From positions 558,001 through 622,000 of the forward strand of contig CBDCPP010000002.1 in the NCBI GenBank assembly GCA_965220315.1: a DNA stretch of 64,000 bases, given 5' to 3'. This stretch comes from JAPOXK01 sp965220315 (lineage in GTDB: Bacteria; Chloroflexota; Dehalococcoidia; Bin125). Of the stretch, positions 43,318 through 50,733 are shown piece by piece (the stretch's first letter is position 1; every line of letters begins with the position of its first letter). The notes under the pieces are model-generated. The model was not told the origin of the DNA, made no database searches, and worked only from the letters and a program-made list of their open reading frames with translations. A program made the position numbers and the translations under genes.

Positions 43318-43880
43318 ATGACACGAACAGTCGCGACACGCAGGCGAATCTCTCGCCGGTGGATGCTAGGGCTTGTCGGCCGTCTCGGGATCGGTGCCGT
43401 GGGGATTGCGCTGGTTGGCTGCGACGACGACGACGACACACCATCGCCGGCGCCGGTCGATGAGCAGCCTCTCGCGTAAGATCAGGCAGCGGCCACGCAG
43501 CAAGCGCCTATCCAGGAGCCAGCCCCGGCCGTCTCCGCGGATGGCAGCATCTAGGTGAGCCTCACGGAGTGGGAGATCATTCTGGATGCAACGTCGGCAC
43601 CCGCTGGGACAGTCACCTTCAACGTCGTGAACGATGGGAACCAACGGGGCGTCATGCATGAGCTCGCCGTGATTCGCACGGACATTGCTCCGGACGCCCT
43701 GCCCGTCTCCGGACCAGTGGTTGATGAATCCGGTCTGGATGTGTTGGGGTGGACAGGGTGCCTGGATCATGGAGAAACCGACCAACTGACACTGGAAATG
43801 ACGCCCGGAGCCTACATCTTGCTCTGCAACTTCCGCCCCACTACAACCGAGGGCAGGTCTCGGGCTTCACGGTGACCTAG
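43318..43880 (+). pseudogene. Cupredoxin/plastocyanin-like lipoprotein, broken by two in-frame stops and a frameshift
   Basis: A twin-arginine-type start (TRTVATRRRISRRWMLG) with a lipobox-like GIALVGC and poly-Asp begins at ATG 43318. The same frame meets TAA (43477-43479), then a Gln/Pro/Ala linker, then TAG (43552-43554), and continues as a cupredoxin domain: SLTEWEIILDATSAPAGTVT, FNVVNDGNQRGVMHELAVIR and ETDQLTLEMTPGAYILLCN. The last strand then shifts frame, reading LPPHYNRGQVSGFTVT, which carries the expected copper-site His. All parts of an exported copper or electron-transfer lipoprotein are present but disconnected. Confidence 0.8.
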
Positions 43881-45457
43881 TCGCGTCCGCTGCGCAAAGC
43901 GCGTCCCGGCAGGGCGCCGGTGTGCGTGCCGCGATCGATCACGACACGGCCGTTGACGATGACATAGTCGATCCCGGCCGGATATGCGCGCGGCATCTGG
44001 TGAGTTGCACGCGCCTCGACCGTCTCCGGGTCGAAAATCACGATGTCCGCCTTACAGCCGTCGCGCAAGAGACCGCGATCGCGGAGACCCAGGCGCCGGG
44101 CGGGAGCGGAGGTCATCTTGCGGATCGCCTCCGGCAGGGAGAGATGGCCTTCCTCGCGCACGAAGCGGCCCAGAACTAGGGGGAAACAGCCGTAGGTTCG
44201 GGGGCTGGGCCGGTCGCCGAAGACGATCGCATCGCTGGCGATCATCCCCTGCGGGTGGGCCACGAAGTGCGGGATCGTGGCTTCGGTCACCCACGCCCCG
44301 ACCCAAGTCACGTGCAGCTCCTCCTCAAGGAGAAGGTCCAGCAGCGCATCCGCCGGCTCCTGCCGGCGCATCGCCGCGATCTCCGGGACCAACCGCCCGT
44401 CATAGGGCGCGTTCTCCGGCCGGCGGAACGAGGTCAGCCAGCCCACCTCCCAGCGCAGCACCCGTTCCTTGCTGGTCAGCGCTTCCTTGATCCGCGCGCG
44501 GTCATTGGGATTGCGCAACGCTTCCATGAGGCGCTCGGGGCCGCCCTCTTTCGCCCAGTTCGGGAGCAAGATCGTGGCGGTCGTGGAAGAGTAAGGGTAG
44601 GTGTAGCAATCGAAAGTGACATCGCGTCCGTCAGTGCGAGCGGCATCGACGAGGTCCAGATACGCCTCGGCCGCGGCCGGACTGCCGAGCGGCTGATAGT
44701 AGTGCGTGAAGTGGACGGCTCCCCCGCTCATGCGCCCAATATCGAGCGCTTCTTCCCAAGGCTGGAGCGCTCCCTGGCGGCGAAGCTGCGAGCGAGTGTG
44801 CGTGTGGTAGAAGCCGTCGTGGCGAGCCGCCTCCGCCATCAAAGCCGCCAGCTCCTGGCTATCCGCGTACGAGCCCGGCGGATAGTCGAGCCCCGACGAG
44901 AGCGCCCAGGCGCCGTCCTCGATCGCTTCTCGCAATACGGCCCGCATCTCCGCGATCTCTCGCTCCGTTGCGGGCCGATCTTCCCACCCGACCGCCCAGA
45001 TTCGCAGCGGCGCGTTGCCCAGGATGAACGCCATATTGACCGCGACGGCGTTGTCGAGCTTGTGCAGGAGATCGGCCACGGTCAGCCAATCCGCCGGCGC
45101 CGGGGGGTAGCTGTTCAGACCGCAGTCCATCCAGATGAAGCGGTCGCGCTCCGCCGCGCTCTTGAACGGCGCGTGCGAGATCCCGTCGACCCCGATCAAT
45201 TCGGTCGTGACGCCCTGGCGCACCTTGGGCTCATGTTCAGGGGCGCCGAGGATGGTCAGTCCGGCGTGGGAGTGGAGATCGATGAAGCCGGGGCAGACCA
45301 CCAGGCCAGTCGCGTCGATCGTGCGCGCCGCCTGTAGCTCCGACGGGTCGCCGCGCTGCACGGCCAGCGTGTCGCCATCGACGATGACGCTGCCGGCGAA
45401 GCTGGGTTCCCCGCTTCCGTCGATGATCGTGCCGTTGGTGATCAGCAGGTCGACCAT
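43877..45457 (-). CDS. N-acyl-D-amino-acid deacylase / D-aminoacylase-family amidohydrolase
   Basis: It starts at ATG 45457 (MVDLLITNGTIIDGSGEPSF) and has the H-x-H metal motif in CPGFIDLHSHAGLTIL, GVTTELIGVDGISHAPF and GAWALSSGLDYPPGSYA. The last is the hallmark of the D-aminoacylase subfamily. Its C-terminus has VIVNGRVVIDRGTHTGALPGR. About 526 residues. The family hydrolyses N-acyl-D-amino acids or dihydropyrimidine-like amides. It is divergent from the ureohydrolase gene, and both would suit turnover of N-carbamoyl or guanidino intermediates. Confidence 0.9.
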   Translation of the reverse strand: MVDLLITNGTIIDGSGEPSFAGSVIVDGDTLAVQRGDPSELQAARTIDATGLVVCPGFIDLHSHAGLTILGAPEHEPKVRQGVTTELIGVDGISHAPFKSAAERDRFIWMDCGLNSYPPAPADWLTVADLLHKLDNAVAVNMAFILGNAPLRIWAVGWEDRPATEREIAEMRAVLREAIEDGAWALSSGLDYPPGSYADSQELAALMAEAARHDGFYHTHTRSQLRRQGALQPWEEALDIGRMSGGAVHFTHYYQPLGSPAAAEAYLDLVDAARTDGRDVTFDCYTYPYSSTTATILLPNWAKEGGPERLMEALRNPNDRARIKEALTSKERVLRWEVGWLTSFRRPENAPYDGRLVPEIAAMRRQEPADALLDLLLEEELHVTWVGAWVTEATIPHFVAHPQGMIASDAIVFGDRPSPRTYGCFPLVLGRFVREEGHLSLPEAIRKMTSAPARRLGLRDRGLLRDGCKADIVIFDPETVEARATHQMPRAYPAGIDYVIVNGRVVIDRGTHTGALPGRALRSGRD

Positions 45458-45602
45458 GGCCTCGTCCCCTCGGCCTCTCCCTCTGTCGGAGAAGGCTGCG
45501 CCAGCGACGCTCGCTGACTGTAGATCAGGAAGTTGCCGCGCGCGCGGGAGGAGTAGTCTGCGGAGACGCCCGGACCTCGTACCGCGTTGGATAGGAGCCG
45601 CG

Positions 45603-46577
45603 ATGGATGTCGACTTCAGCGACCACAACGGCAAGCTCGGACCTCCGGACGGCCGCGACTTCCCGCGCTTCATGGGGCCCACCACGTTTGCCCGGCTGCC
45701 GCGGATCGACCAGGTCACGAGCTGGGATATCGCCGTGGTCGGCGTGCCCTTCGATAGTGGGACGAGCTATCGGCCGGGCGCGCGGTTCGGGCCGCTCGGC
45801 ATCCGCACGGGCTCGCGGCTGCTGCGGGCCTACCACCCGTCCCTCAAGGTCGAGCCCTTTCAGGGGCAGCAGGTGGTCGACGCCGGCGATATCGCCTGCA
45901 GCCCATACGTCATCGCGGACGCCCTCGAGCAGATCGAGGCCGCCGCGAGCGATCTGGTCGGCAAGGGCCGGCGGGTCGTCGCCCTGGGCGGCGATCATAC
46001 GGTCGCGCTCCCGCTCTTGCGGACGGTCCACCGGGCGCACGGGCCGGTCGCCCTCGTCCATTTCGACGCACATCTCGATACCTGGGACACCTACATGAAG
46101 GTGCCCTTCACGCATGGGACGCCGTTCCGCCGGGCTGCCGAAGAGGGATTGTTCGTCGTCGGCCAGTCGATCCACGTGGGGATCCGGGGGCCGCTCTACG
46201 GCGCCGAAGACCTGAGCGGGGACGCGGCGTTGGGCTTTTCAGTGCTGGGCAGCTGGGAGATCGAGGAGATCGGGATTGGCGGCGTGGTCGAGCGCGTGCG
46301 GCAGCGGGTCGGGGATCAGCCGGTGTACCTCTCGATCGACATCGACGTGCTAGACCCCGCCTTCGCTCCGGCGACGGGGACGCCCGAGATCGGCGGCTTT
46401 TCCACCAGGGAGCTGGCGGGAATCTTGCGGGGCTTCGCCGGGTTGGAGATCGTCGGCGCGGACGTCGTCGAAGTCGCGCCCGTGTATGACCACGCGGAGG
46501 TGACCACGATCGCCGCAGCCAATCTCGTGTGGGAGATCCTGGGCCTGATGGCGCTCCGGCGTGCGGCGGTGCGGTAA
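45603..46577 (+). CDS. Ureohydrolase (agmatinase/arginase-family) manganese enzyme
   Basis: ATG 45603 follows AGGAGCC. The dinuclear-metal ligands are in GGDHTVALP (H132), HFDAHLDTW (D155, H157, D159) and SIDIDVLDPAFAPATGTPEI (two Asp residues). 324 residues. It hydrolyses a guanidino compound to urea; agmatinase, guanidinobutyrase and related activities share this sequence. GVPFDSGTSYRPGARFGP is agmatinase-like. It is the last chromosomal gene before the tRNA-Ser integration cluster, 26 bp from the truncated tRNA fragment. Confidence 0.9.
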   Translation: MDVDFSDHNGKLGPPDGRDFPRFMGPTTFARLPRIDQVTSWDIAVVGVPFDSGTSYRPGARFGPLGIRTGSRLLRAYHPSLKVEPFQGQQVVDAGDIACSPYVIADALEQIEAAASDLVGKGRRVVALGGDHTVALPLLRTVHRAHGPVALVHFDAHLDTWDTYMKVPFTHGTPFRRAAEEGLFVVGQSIHVGIRGPLYGAEDLSGDAALGFSVLGSWEIEEIGIGGVVERVRQRVGDQPVYLSIDIDVLDPAFAPATGTPEIGGFSTRELAGILRGFAGLEIVGADVVEVAPVYDHAEVTTIAAANLVWEILGLMALRRAAVR

Positions 46578-46588
46578 TCGGGAGACAC

Positions 46589-46594
46589 TACTAT
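46589..46594 (+). promoter_or_regulatory. -10-like hexamer upstream of the truncated tRNA-Ser copy
   Basis: TACTAT in the context ACTACTATTGA, ten bases before the 5' tRNA fragment. The same ACTACTATTGA stands before the intact tRNA (48111-48116), so this promoter segment is part of the duplicated block. Confidence 0.45.
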
Positions 46595-46603
46595 TGAAGG
46601 CAC

Positions 46604-46647
46604 GGAGGGGTGGCAGAGCGGATGATTGCGGCGGTCTTGAAAACCGC
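46604..46647 (+). pseudogene. tRNA-Ser 5' fragment (acceptor strand through anticodon arm)
   Basis: 44 bases match the first half of the intact tRNA-Ser(UGA) at 48128 with a single difference (C for T). It ends exactly after the anticodon stem GGTCTTGAAAACCGC and is followed by unrelated DNA. It marks a recombination junction; it cannot fold as a tRNA. Confidence 0.88.
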
Positions 46648-46652
46648 AGTAA

Positions 46653-48023
46653 TCACGATCCATGAGCGGCCACACTTGCCGACTGTTCACGAAGGCTCGC
46701 AAAGTCATCGGCTGTGACGCGCTGCTCTGCGCTCGCCATGTCATCCTGGAACTTCACACCTTCGCCTTCCAGCACCTCGCGTGGATCGCGAACGTCCTCC
46801 GGGTCGGTCCATCGGAAGTCGTGGGCTATCTTGCCATCGCTGGTCAGTGCGCGGTACGCGGCTGGGCACTTCCAGCACTGTGTCACATGCCGGCCCACGG
46901 CTCGGGCAGAGCTGCCAATCACCTCTGCCAGATCCTCGTAGGTAGTCCACTTTCCCGGATGAACGAGTGCTAGCAGACGATGGATTTCGGACCAGTCCCG
47001 TCCGAAGCCTGCCAGCTCGGCAAGGCTCGATCCATCCTCTGTGATCCATAGTCGTGGCCCTTGCAACTTTGATCGGTACTTCTCACCAGATGCTTCGCTA
47101 ATGATGTGCCTGGCGAGGCCTGTGGGACTCCAAAAAGTACCATCGGGTTTCCACACCAACGGCCTACGGGGCCTGTTCCGCCAAGCAGCACATCCTCGAT
47201 GACGATCGGTGCCGATCCATTCCTGCACTACGTCACGCACCGGCAACGGGAGTGCTGTCCATCTAAGCTCCAGTCGTTCACTATCCGGAAGCGTCCGCTC
47301 AGCGATGAGCGTAGTCACCGCGTTAGCCTCCCGCCGTCCCTGAGAACGCTCGACCGCCGCTCGTTGTTCGGCTCGTCCTGGTGTCACGGTGAACTCTTCG
47401 ACATCACTCACCGGCCACACCGATGTGACAATTAGGATCAGGTCGCGCTCTGTGCGATGGGCGCTGAACTCGATCAATTCGACATCCACACCCATTTCGG
47501 TGAGCCACACCGCGCTGGCAGTGACTTGCGGACCGAAGGCCGTTGCTAGCAATATGATTCGGGGCCGCCGGAGTAGGTCTTGTTCGAGTGCACCACCAAC
47601 GTGTTCTTCCAGCAACACTTGGGCGTCGTCGGCAGCTATCGCTGTTCCCCCCACCTTGGCGAGGTAAGTCGCGTGGCTTTCAGCAAGTTGCTCAGGAGTG
47701 AAACGTGAGGCGAACGCAGCGTACTTGATCGCCTGCATCTCAGTTGCATCGGGTGCCCGGCCGCGCTTCAATTCAGCAACTACCAGTCGGCCATCCGCGT
47801 CGATCCCTAACAAGTCGAGGCGGTCTGAAGCGGTGCCTACCCGACTCTGCCAGCCGCTGAACTCAAAGGTAACGATGCGGATGTCAGGCCCCAAGATTTC
47901 AGGATTCGTGCGAACCCACTCCTGCAAGTCAGCTCGCTCACGAAGGCTGGCTTCCGCGAGGCTGATCGGTTGGGCTCGCTGAGCCTCGCCCTTACCGACT
48001 GCGAATACGAGCTCTTCTGCCAT
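46653..48023 (-). CDS. NucS/DUF91-like PD-(D/E)xK nuclease fused to an alkyltransferase-like DNA-binding domain
   Basis: In this 456-residue protein the N-terminal part has a nuclease core DRLDLLGIDADGRLVVAELK with D70, E84 and K86 as the D...ExK catalytic set, in an endonuclease NucS/DUF91-like arrangement. The C-terminal part, about residues 350-410, reads LVHPGKWTTYEDLAEVIGSS and AYRALTSDGKIAHDF, the DNA-binding helix-turn-helix of the O6-alkylguanine transferase (MGMT/ATL) fold. The reactive PCHR cysteine is absent. It lies alone between two copies of the tRNA-Ser 5' half, 6 bp and about 85 bp from them, and is the only visible cargo. A DNA-damage or anti-phage nuclease is likely, not shown. 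Confidence 0.78.
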   Translation of the reverse strand: MAEELVFAVGKGEAQRAQPISLAEASLRERADLQEWVRTNPEILGPDIRIVTFEFSGWQSRVGTASDRLDLLGIDADGRLVVAELKRGRAPDATEMQAIKYAAFASRFTPEQLAESHATYLAKVGGTAIAADDAQVLLEEHVGGALEQDLLRRPRIILLATAFGPQVTASAVWLTEMGVDVELIEFSAHRTERDLILIVTSVWPVSDVEEFTVTPGRAEQRAAVERSQGRREANAVTTLIAERTLPDSERLELRWTALPLPVRDVVQEWIGTDRHRGCAAWRNRPRRPLVWKPDGTFWSPTGLARHIISEASGEKYRSKLQGPRLWITEDGSSLAELAGFGRDWSEIHRLLALVHPGKWTTYEDLAEVIGSSARAVGRHVTQCWKCPAAYRALTSDGKIAHDFRWTDPEDVRDPREVLEGEGVKFQDDMASAEQRVTADDFASLREQSASVAAHGS

Positions 48024-48110
48024 CGCAATCCCTCCTAGCGAGCGAGGTCATCTTCGTAGCGGCGTCTGATCAGGATCGCCAGGTTCACAATACGACGCTC
48101 ATGCGGGTAC

Positions 48111-48116
48111 TACTAT
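48111..48116 (+). promoter_or_regulatory. -10-like hexamer of tRNA-Ser
   Basis: TACTAT twelve bases before the tRNA, preceded by TTCACA at 48084-48089 as an imperfectly spaced -35. The same ACTACTATTGA context precedes the truncated copy. Confidence 0.4.
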
Positions 48117-48127
48117 TGAGAAGGTGC

Positions 48128-48217
48128 GGAGGGGTGGCAGAGTGGATGATTGCGGCGGTCTTGAAAACCGCTAGGCGCCTCGGCGTCTCGGGGGTTCGAA
48201 TCCCTCCCCCTCCGCCA
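48128..48217 (+). tRNA. tRNA-Ser(UGA), intact, with encoded CCA
   Basis: Acceptor stem GGAGGGG / CCCCTCC (48128-48134 / 48207-48213), discriminator G, and CCA at 48215-48217. The anticodon stem-loop GCGGT-CTTGAAA-ACCGC gives anticodon TGA (serine UCA codons). There is a long variable arm (TAGGCGCCTCGGCGTCT), as expected for serine, and a T arm GGGGG-TTCGAAT-CCCTC. It is the only complete copy among three related segments in 3 kb and is likely the functional gene. Confidence 0.93.
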
Positions 48218-48723
48218 GTGCATAGGATTTCGTCGCGCTTATGGATAAGGCTATACCGGACCGAGATGAGACAGCCGATCCTGCCGACATTTACGCATTC
48301 ACCGCAGCCTTTCGTTGGTTGAAGCTTGAGGATCGAGTGGCCCTGAAAACGTGGTGATCAGCGCAATGCCAGATGGCACCCTTTAGGGTCTTCCTCGCGA
48401 TCTGCCAATCCGCTGCCGTCATCCTCCTTGATGCGGTCAGCGCAGCCCCGCACAGGCGCGATCGAAGCCCCGGCTGAGAGAAATGAGACCGTGGAGGGCT
48501 ACCGAAGTCTTGAAAGAGAGGGTTGCCGGAGCTGACGTAGAGCAGGGTGTATCGTTAGGGTTGACACCACCTGTTGAGACGCCCATGGGCAGGGTAGAAG
48601 GTGCGATGCCCAATTACTGTGGTGGTCTCGAATATGGTGGACCAAGCCGTTGGCGAAATCGGGTGGGCCAGCCGATTGCCCTGGCAATGATGGCTTCCCT
48701 GCCGCGAGCAATCCTCTGAAAGG
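48218..48723. other. Mostly non-coding stretch after tRNA-Ser
   Basis: About 500 bp with no supported gene. A 38-codon frame at 48241-48357 (MDKAIPDRDETADPADIYA at its start, ATG to TGA) has protein-like composition but no clear ribosome-binding site or family. It may be a truncated gene from an earlier insertion. The rest shows no repeat, RNA or terminator I can support. Confidence 0.35.
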
Positions 48724-49362
48724 ATGATGAAGATGGTTGATGAACGAGAGATCGGGAATCGGGTCAAAGGCAGTGTCATCGGGCTGCTCAAAGGCACGGG
48801 AGAGGTCGCTGCAACCGCTGTGGGTGAAGTCGCCAACCTCACCCGAACGACAGTCAAGGAAACTGGCGAGACAGGCGGCGCAGCCGCCAACCTAGCGGTG
48901 GGAGCCGTCAAGGGAGCCATTGACGCCGTTGGCGACATCGGCGGCGAAGCGGCACAGACCGCGGCCACGACCCTCACCGCGACGGTCGACGCGGCGACGC
49001 AAGTCGGAAGCTCCGTCGGAAACGCCGCCAAGGGAGCGGTGATCGGCGCCGTGGAAGGCTCCTCCGAGGTCGGGGCGGAGTCGGTGGAGGCGATCGGCAA
49101 GACCAGCCGGGCGGCCGTTAGTGAAGCGGCGATGATCGGTGCTGACGTCACGACTGCGGCCGTTGGAGCCGTTGAGGGCGCTATTGAGGCCGCCAAGAAG
49201 ACGGGGATCGGTGTGGAGGACGCCGCGGCGGCGGCGGCAACCGGCGCCATTGAGGGCGCGGGCGAGGTCAGCGAAGCGGCTGCCGTACGAGTGCGGCGTT
49301 CTGTGGAAGGGGTGATTCAAGGAGTGCAGGTGGTCGCCAAGACGGCGAGTGGGAAGAGCTAA
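48724..49362 (+). CDS. Ala/Gly-rich amphipathic-helix repeat protein (212 aa)
   Basis: It starts at ATG 48724 or the third-codon Met (AAAGGATGATG). The sequence is a run of imperfect 11- to 14-residue units such as GAVKGAIDAVGDIG, GAVIGAVEGSSEVG, GAVEGAIEAAKKTG and GAIEGAGEVSEAA, with almost no aromatic residues and many A, G, V, E and T. This pattern suits LEA-, phasin- or apolipoprotein-like proteins that coat membranes or protect proteins, or a glycine-zipper membrane oligomer. I do not recognise a named family. It is the only sizeable gene between the intact tRNA-Ser and its 3' fragment. Confidence 0.72.
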   Translation: MMKMVDEREIGNRVKGSVIGLLKGTGEVAATAVGEVANLTRTTVKETGETGGAAANLAVGAVKGAIDAVGDIGGEAAQTAATTLTATVDAATQVGSSVGNAAKGAVIGAVEGSSEVGAESVEAIGKTSRAAVSEAAMIGADVTTAAVGAVEGAIEAAKKTGIGVEDAAAAAATGAIEGAGEVSEAAAVRVRRSVEGVIQGVQVVAKTASGKS

Positions 49363-49677
49363 GCGGGTAGCGCTGAGGGCCTTGCGTCGCTAGTCGACAG
49401 TGAGGGGCCTCAGCCGTACCGAGGGCGCGAGGTTCAGCCCGCCTACGCGAGTAGCGTTCCTTGGCGAGCCGCTTCGCGGGGTTCGATCAGTTTGGCACCG
49501 ACTCCGCATGGGCTGAGCTGGTATGTGGTCCTCTTTAGCTATATCGACGGCTGTCACCCATTTGTCACCTAACTCGTCGACAGGAAGTATTGAAGGCAGG
49601 GACTTGTAGCACCGTTCCCTCGAGAAACGTGGGCGGAAGCGGAATCGTTGACACGCGCCGCCACCCAACAGATCCGC
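49363..49677. other. Non-coding stretch between the repeat protein and the tRNA 3' fragment
   Basis: About 315 bp. No gene, RNA or integrase could be supported on either strand. The stretch near 49555-49570 reads as a direct GTCACC repeat (CTGTCACCCATTTGTCACC), compatible with a small binding site near an element end. Confidence 0.3.
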
Positions 49678-49744
49678 TGCGGCGGTCTTGAAAACCGCTA
49701 GACGCCTGAGTGTCTCGGGGGTTCGAATCCTTCCCCCTCCGCCA
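49678..49744 (+). pseudogene. tRNA-Ser 3' fragment (anticodon arm through CCA)
   Basis: 67 bases match the intact tRNA-Ser from the anticodon stem to CCA (core GGCGGTCTTGAAAACCGC, then TAG-CGCCT-variable arm, T arm GGGGGTTCGAATCC and CCCCTCCGCCA) with a few substitutions. The 5' half is absent. It has the form of a displaced 3' tRNA end (attR-like) and marks the boundary before the phage-related element. Confidence 0.85.
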
Positions 49745-49932
49745 CACCAATGCAAGAAAACACTTATTTTATAGGGATAGTGACCAATCTACGGTAAGTC
49801 ATTATCACTTAGTATATCCCGCACGATTTGGCAGCCAGTGCGCCTCCTGGTTCTGGGCGACCGCAGCGCGCAGGTAAACGACGCCACGCACAAAAGTGCT
49901 TGTTTGCTCGGGAACATCGGCCCACCGGCGGA

Positions 49933-50502
49933 TTAGATGAACATCTGCGGGAGCATGTCCCAACTCAGGATCCGGGCCACATCCCCGGAGAGCTTGGGGT
50001 CTGCGCTTTCCCCCGGCACATCCCAGAAGACGGTGCCGGGGTCCCCGTCGCCGATATCGGCCAGCAGCAACGCCAGCGCCTCGCTGCGGCGCTCGGGGGC
50101 GATCTCGAAGTAGTCACAGAGACTCGTCAGCGGGATCCCGAGCCGCGAGCGGCCGTTCACCCGCACCCGCACCCCCTCGAGGTTGCCGTGCTTCACATGC
50201 CAGGAGATGCTCTGCGGCGTCATGTCGACGAGGCGCGCCACCTGATCGCGGGAGATCACCACCTTCTGCTCGGGGGAGCTACCGGTGGAGGCGATCACCA
50301 CCTCCTGCTCGGGGGAGTGGAAGGTGGGGGAGATGCGCGCGTCCGGCCGCGAGCCGTTCCACTTTTGGTTCGCAAGGAGTACCAGCAACATGTTATCGCC
50401 CACGATGGCCGCGATCGCTTCCGCGGGGACGTGGTGCTCCAACGCGAGCGTCACCAGCCGCTCGATCTTTTCCTGCAGTCCTTCGTCTTCGGTATCGGCC
50501 AT
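49933..50502 (-). CDS. Helix-turn-helix DNA-binding protein (189 aa), element-encoded
   Basis: It starts at ATG 50502 (MADTEDEGLQEKIERLVTLA), chosen over the longer frame because the upstream part is low-complexity Arg-rich. A helix-turn-helix or excisionase/MerR-like segment is visible around residues 85-130: VVISRDQVARLVDMTPQSIS then WHVKHGNLEGVRVRVNGRSR and IPLTSLCDYFEI. It could be an excisionase, repressor or replication-control protein of the element. It is the gene nearest the tRNA 3' fragment, the usual place for recombination control genes. Confidence 0.68.
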   Translation of the reverse strand: MADTEDEGLQEKIERLVTLALEHHVPAEAIAAIVGDNMLLVLLANQKWNGSRPDARISPTFHSPEQEVVIASTGSSPEQKVVISRDQVARLVDMTPQSISWHVKHGNLEGVRVRVNGRSRLGIPLTSLCDYFEIAPERRSEALALLLADIGDGDPGTVFWDVPGESADPKLSGDVARILSWDMLPQMFI

Positions 50503-50669
50503 CGTCCTCGCCCTGCCTGCCCTGGCTCGCCAACCACAAAAAAGCGATCCTCGCAATACCCTAGCGTAGTGGCCATGACAAATGGGCCGTGACGGGCTTT
50601 TATGGAATAAGCGCCTCAGCGCCCTCAGAATCGGGCTGGCGAGCCTGAACGGCCGCTGACGCCCCCCCC

Positions 50670-50732
50670 AAAAAAAGGCGGGGAATGCGGTCCTTGGGGC
50701 CGTCCGCCGTCGCCAACGCCCACTGACCGCAT
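50670..50732 (-). terminator. Putative terminator after the terminase large-subunit gene
   Basis: On the minus strand, inverted arms ATGCGGTC / GACCGCAT (50725-50732 and 50685-50692), with a 32-nt loop, are followed by CCCCGCC and seven T residues (50676-50670). The stem begins one base after the stop codon. Confidence 0.4.
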
Positions 50733-50733
50733 C

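Noticed and set aside
46604..46647. The 5' tRNA-Ser copy as a functional tRNA
   Set aside because: It ends after the anticodon stem with no T arm or 3' acceptor strand.
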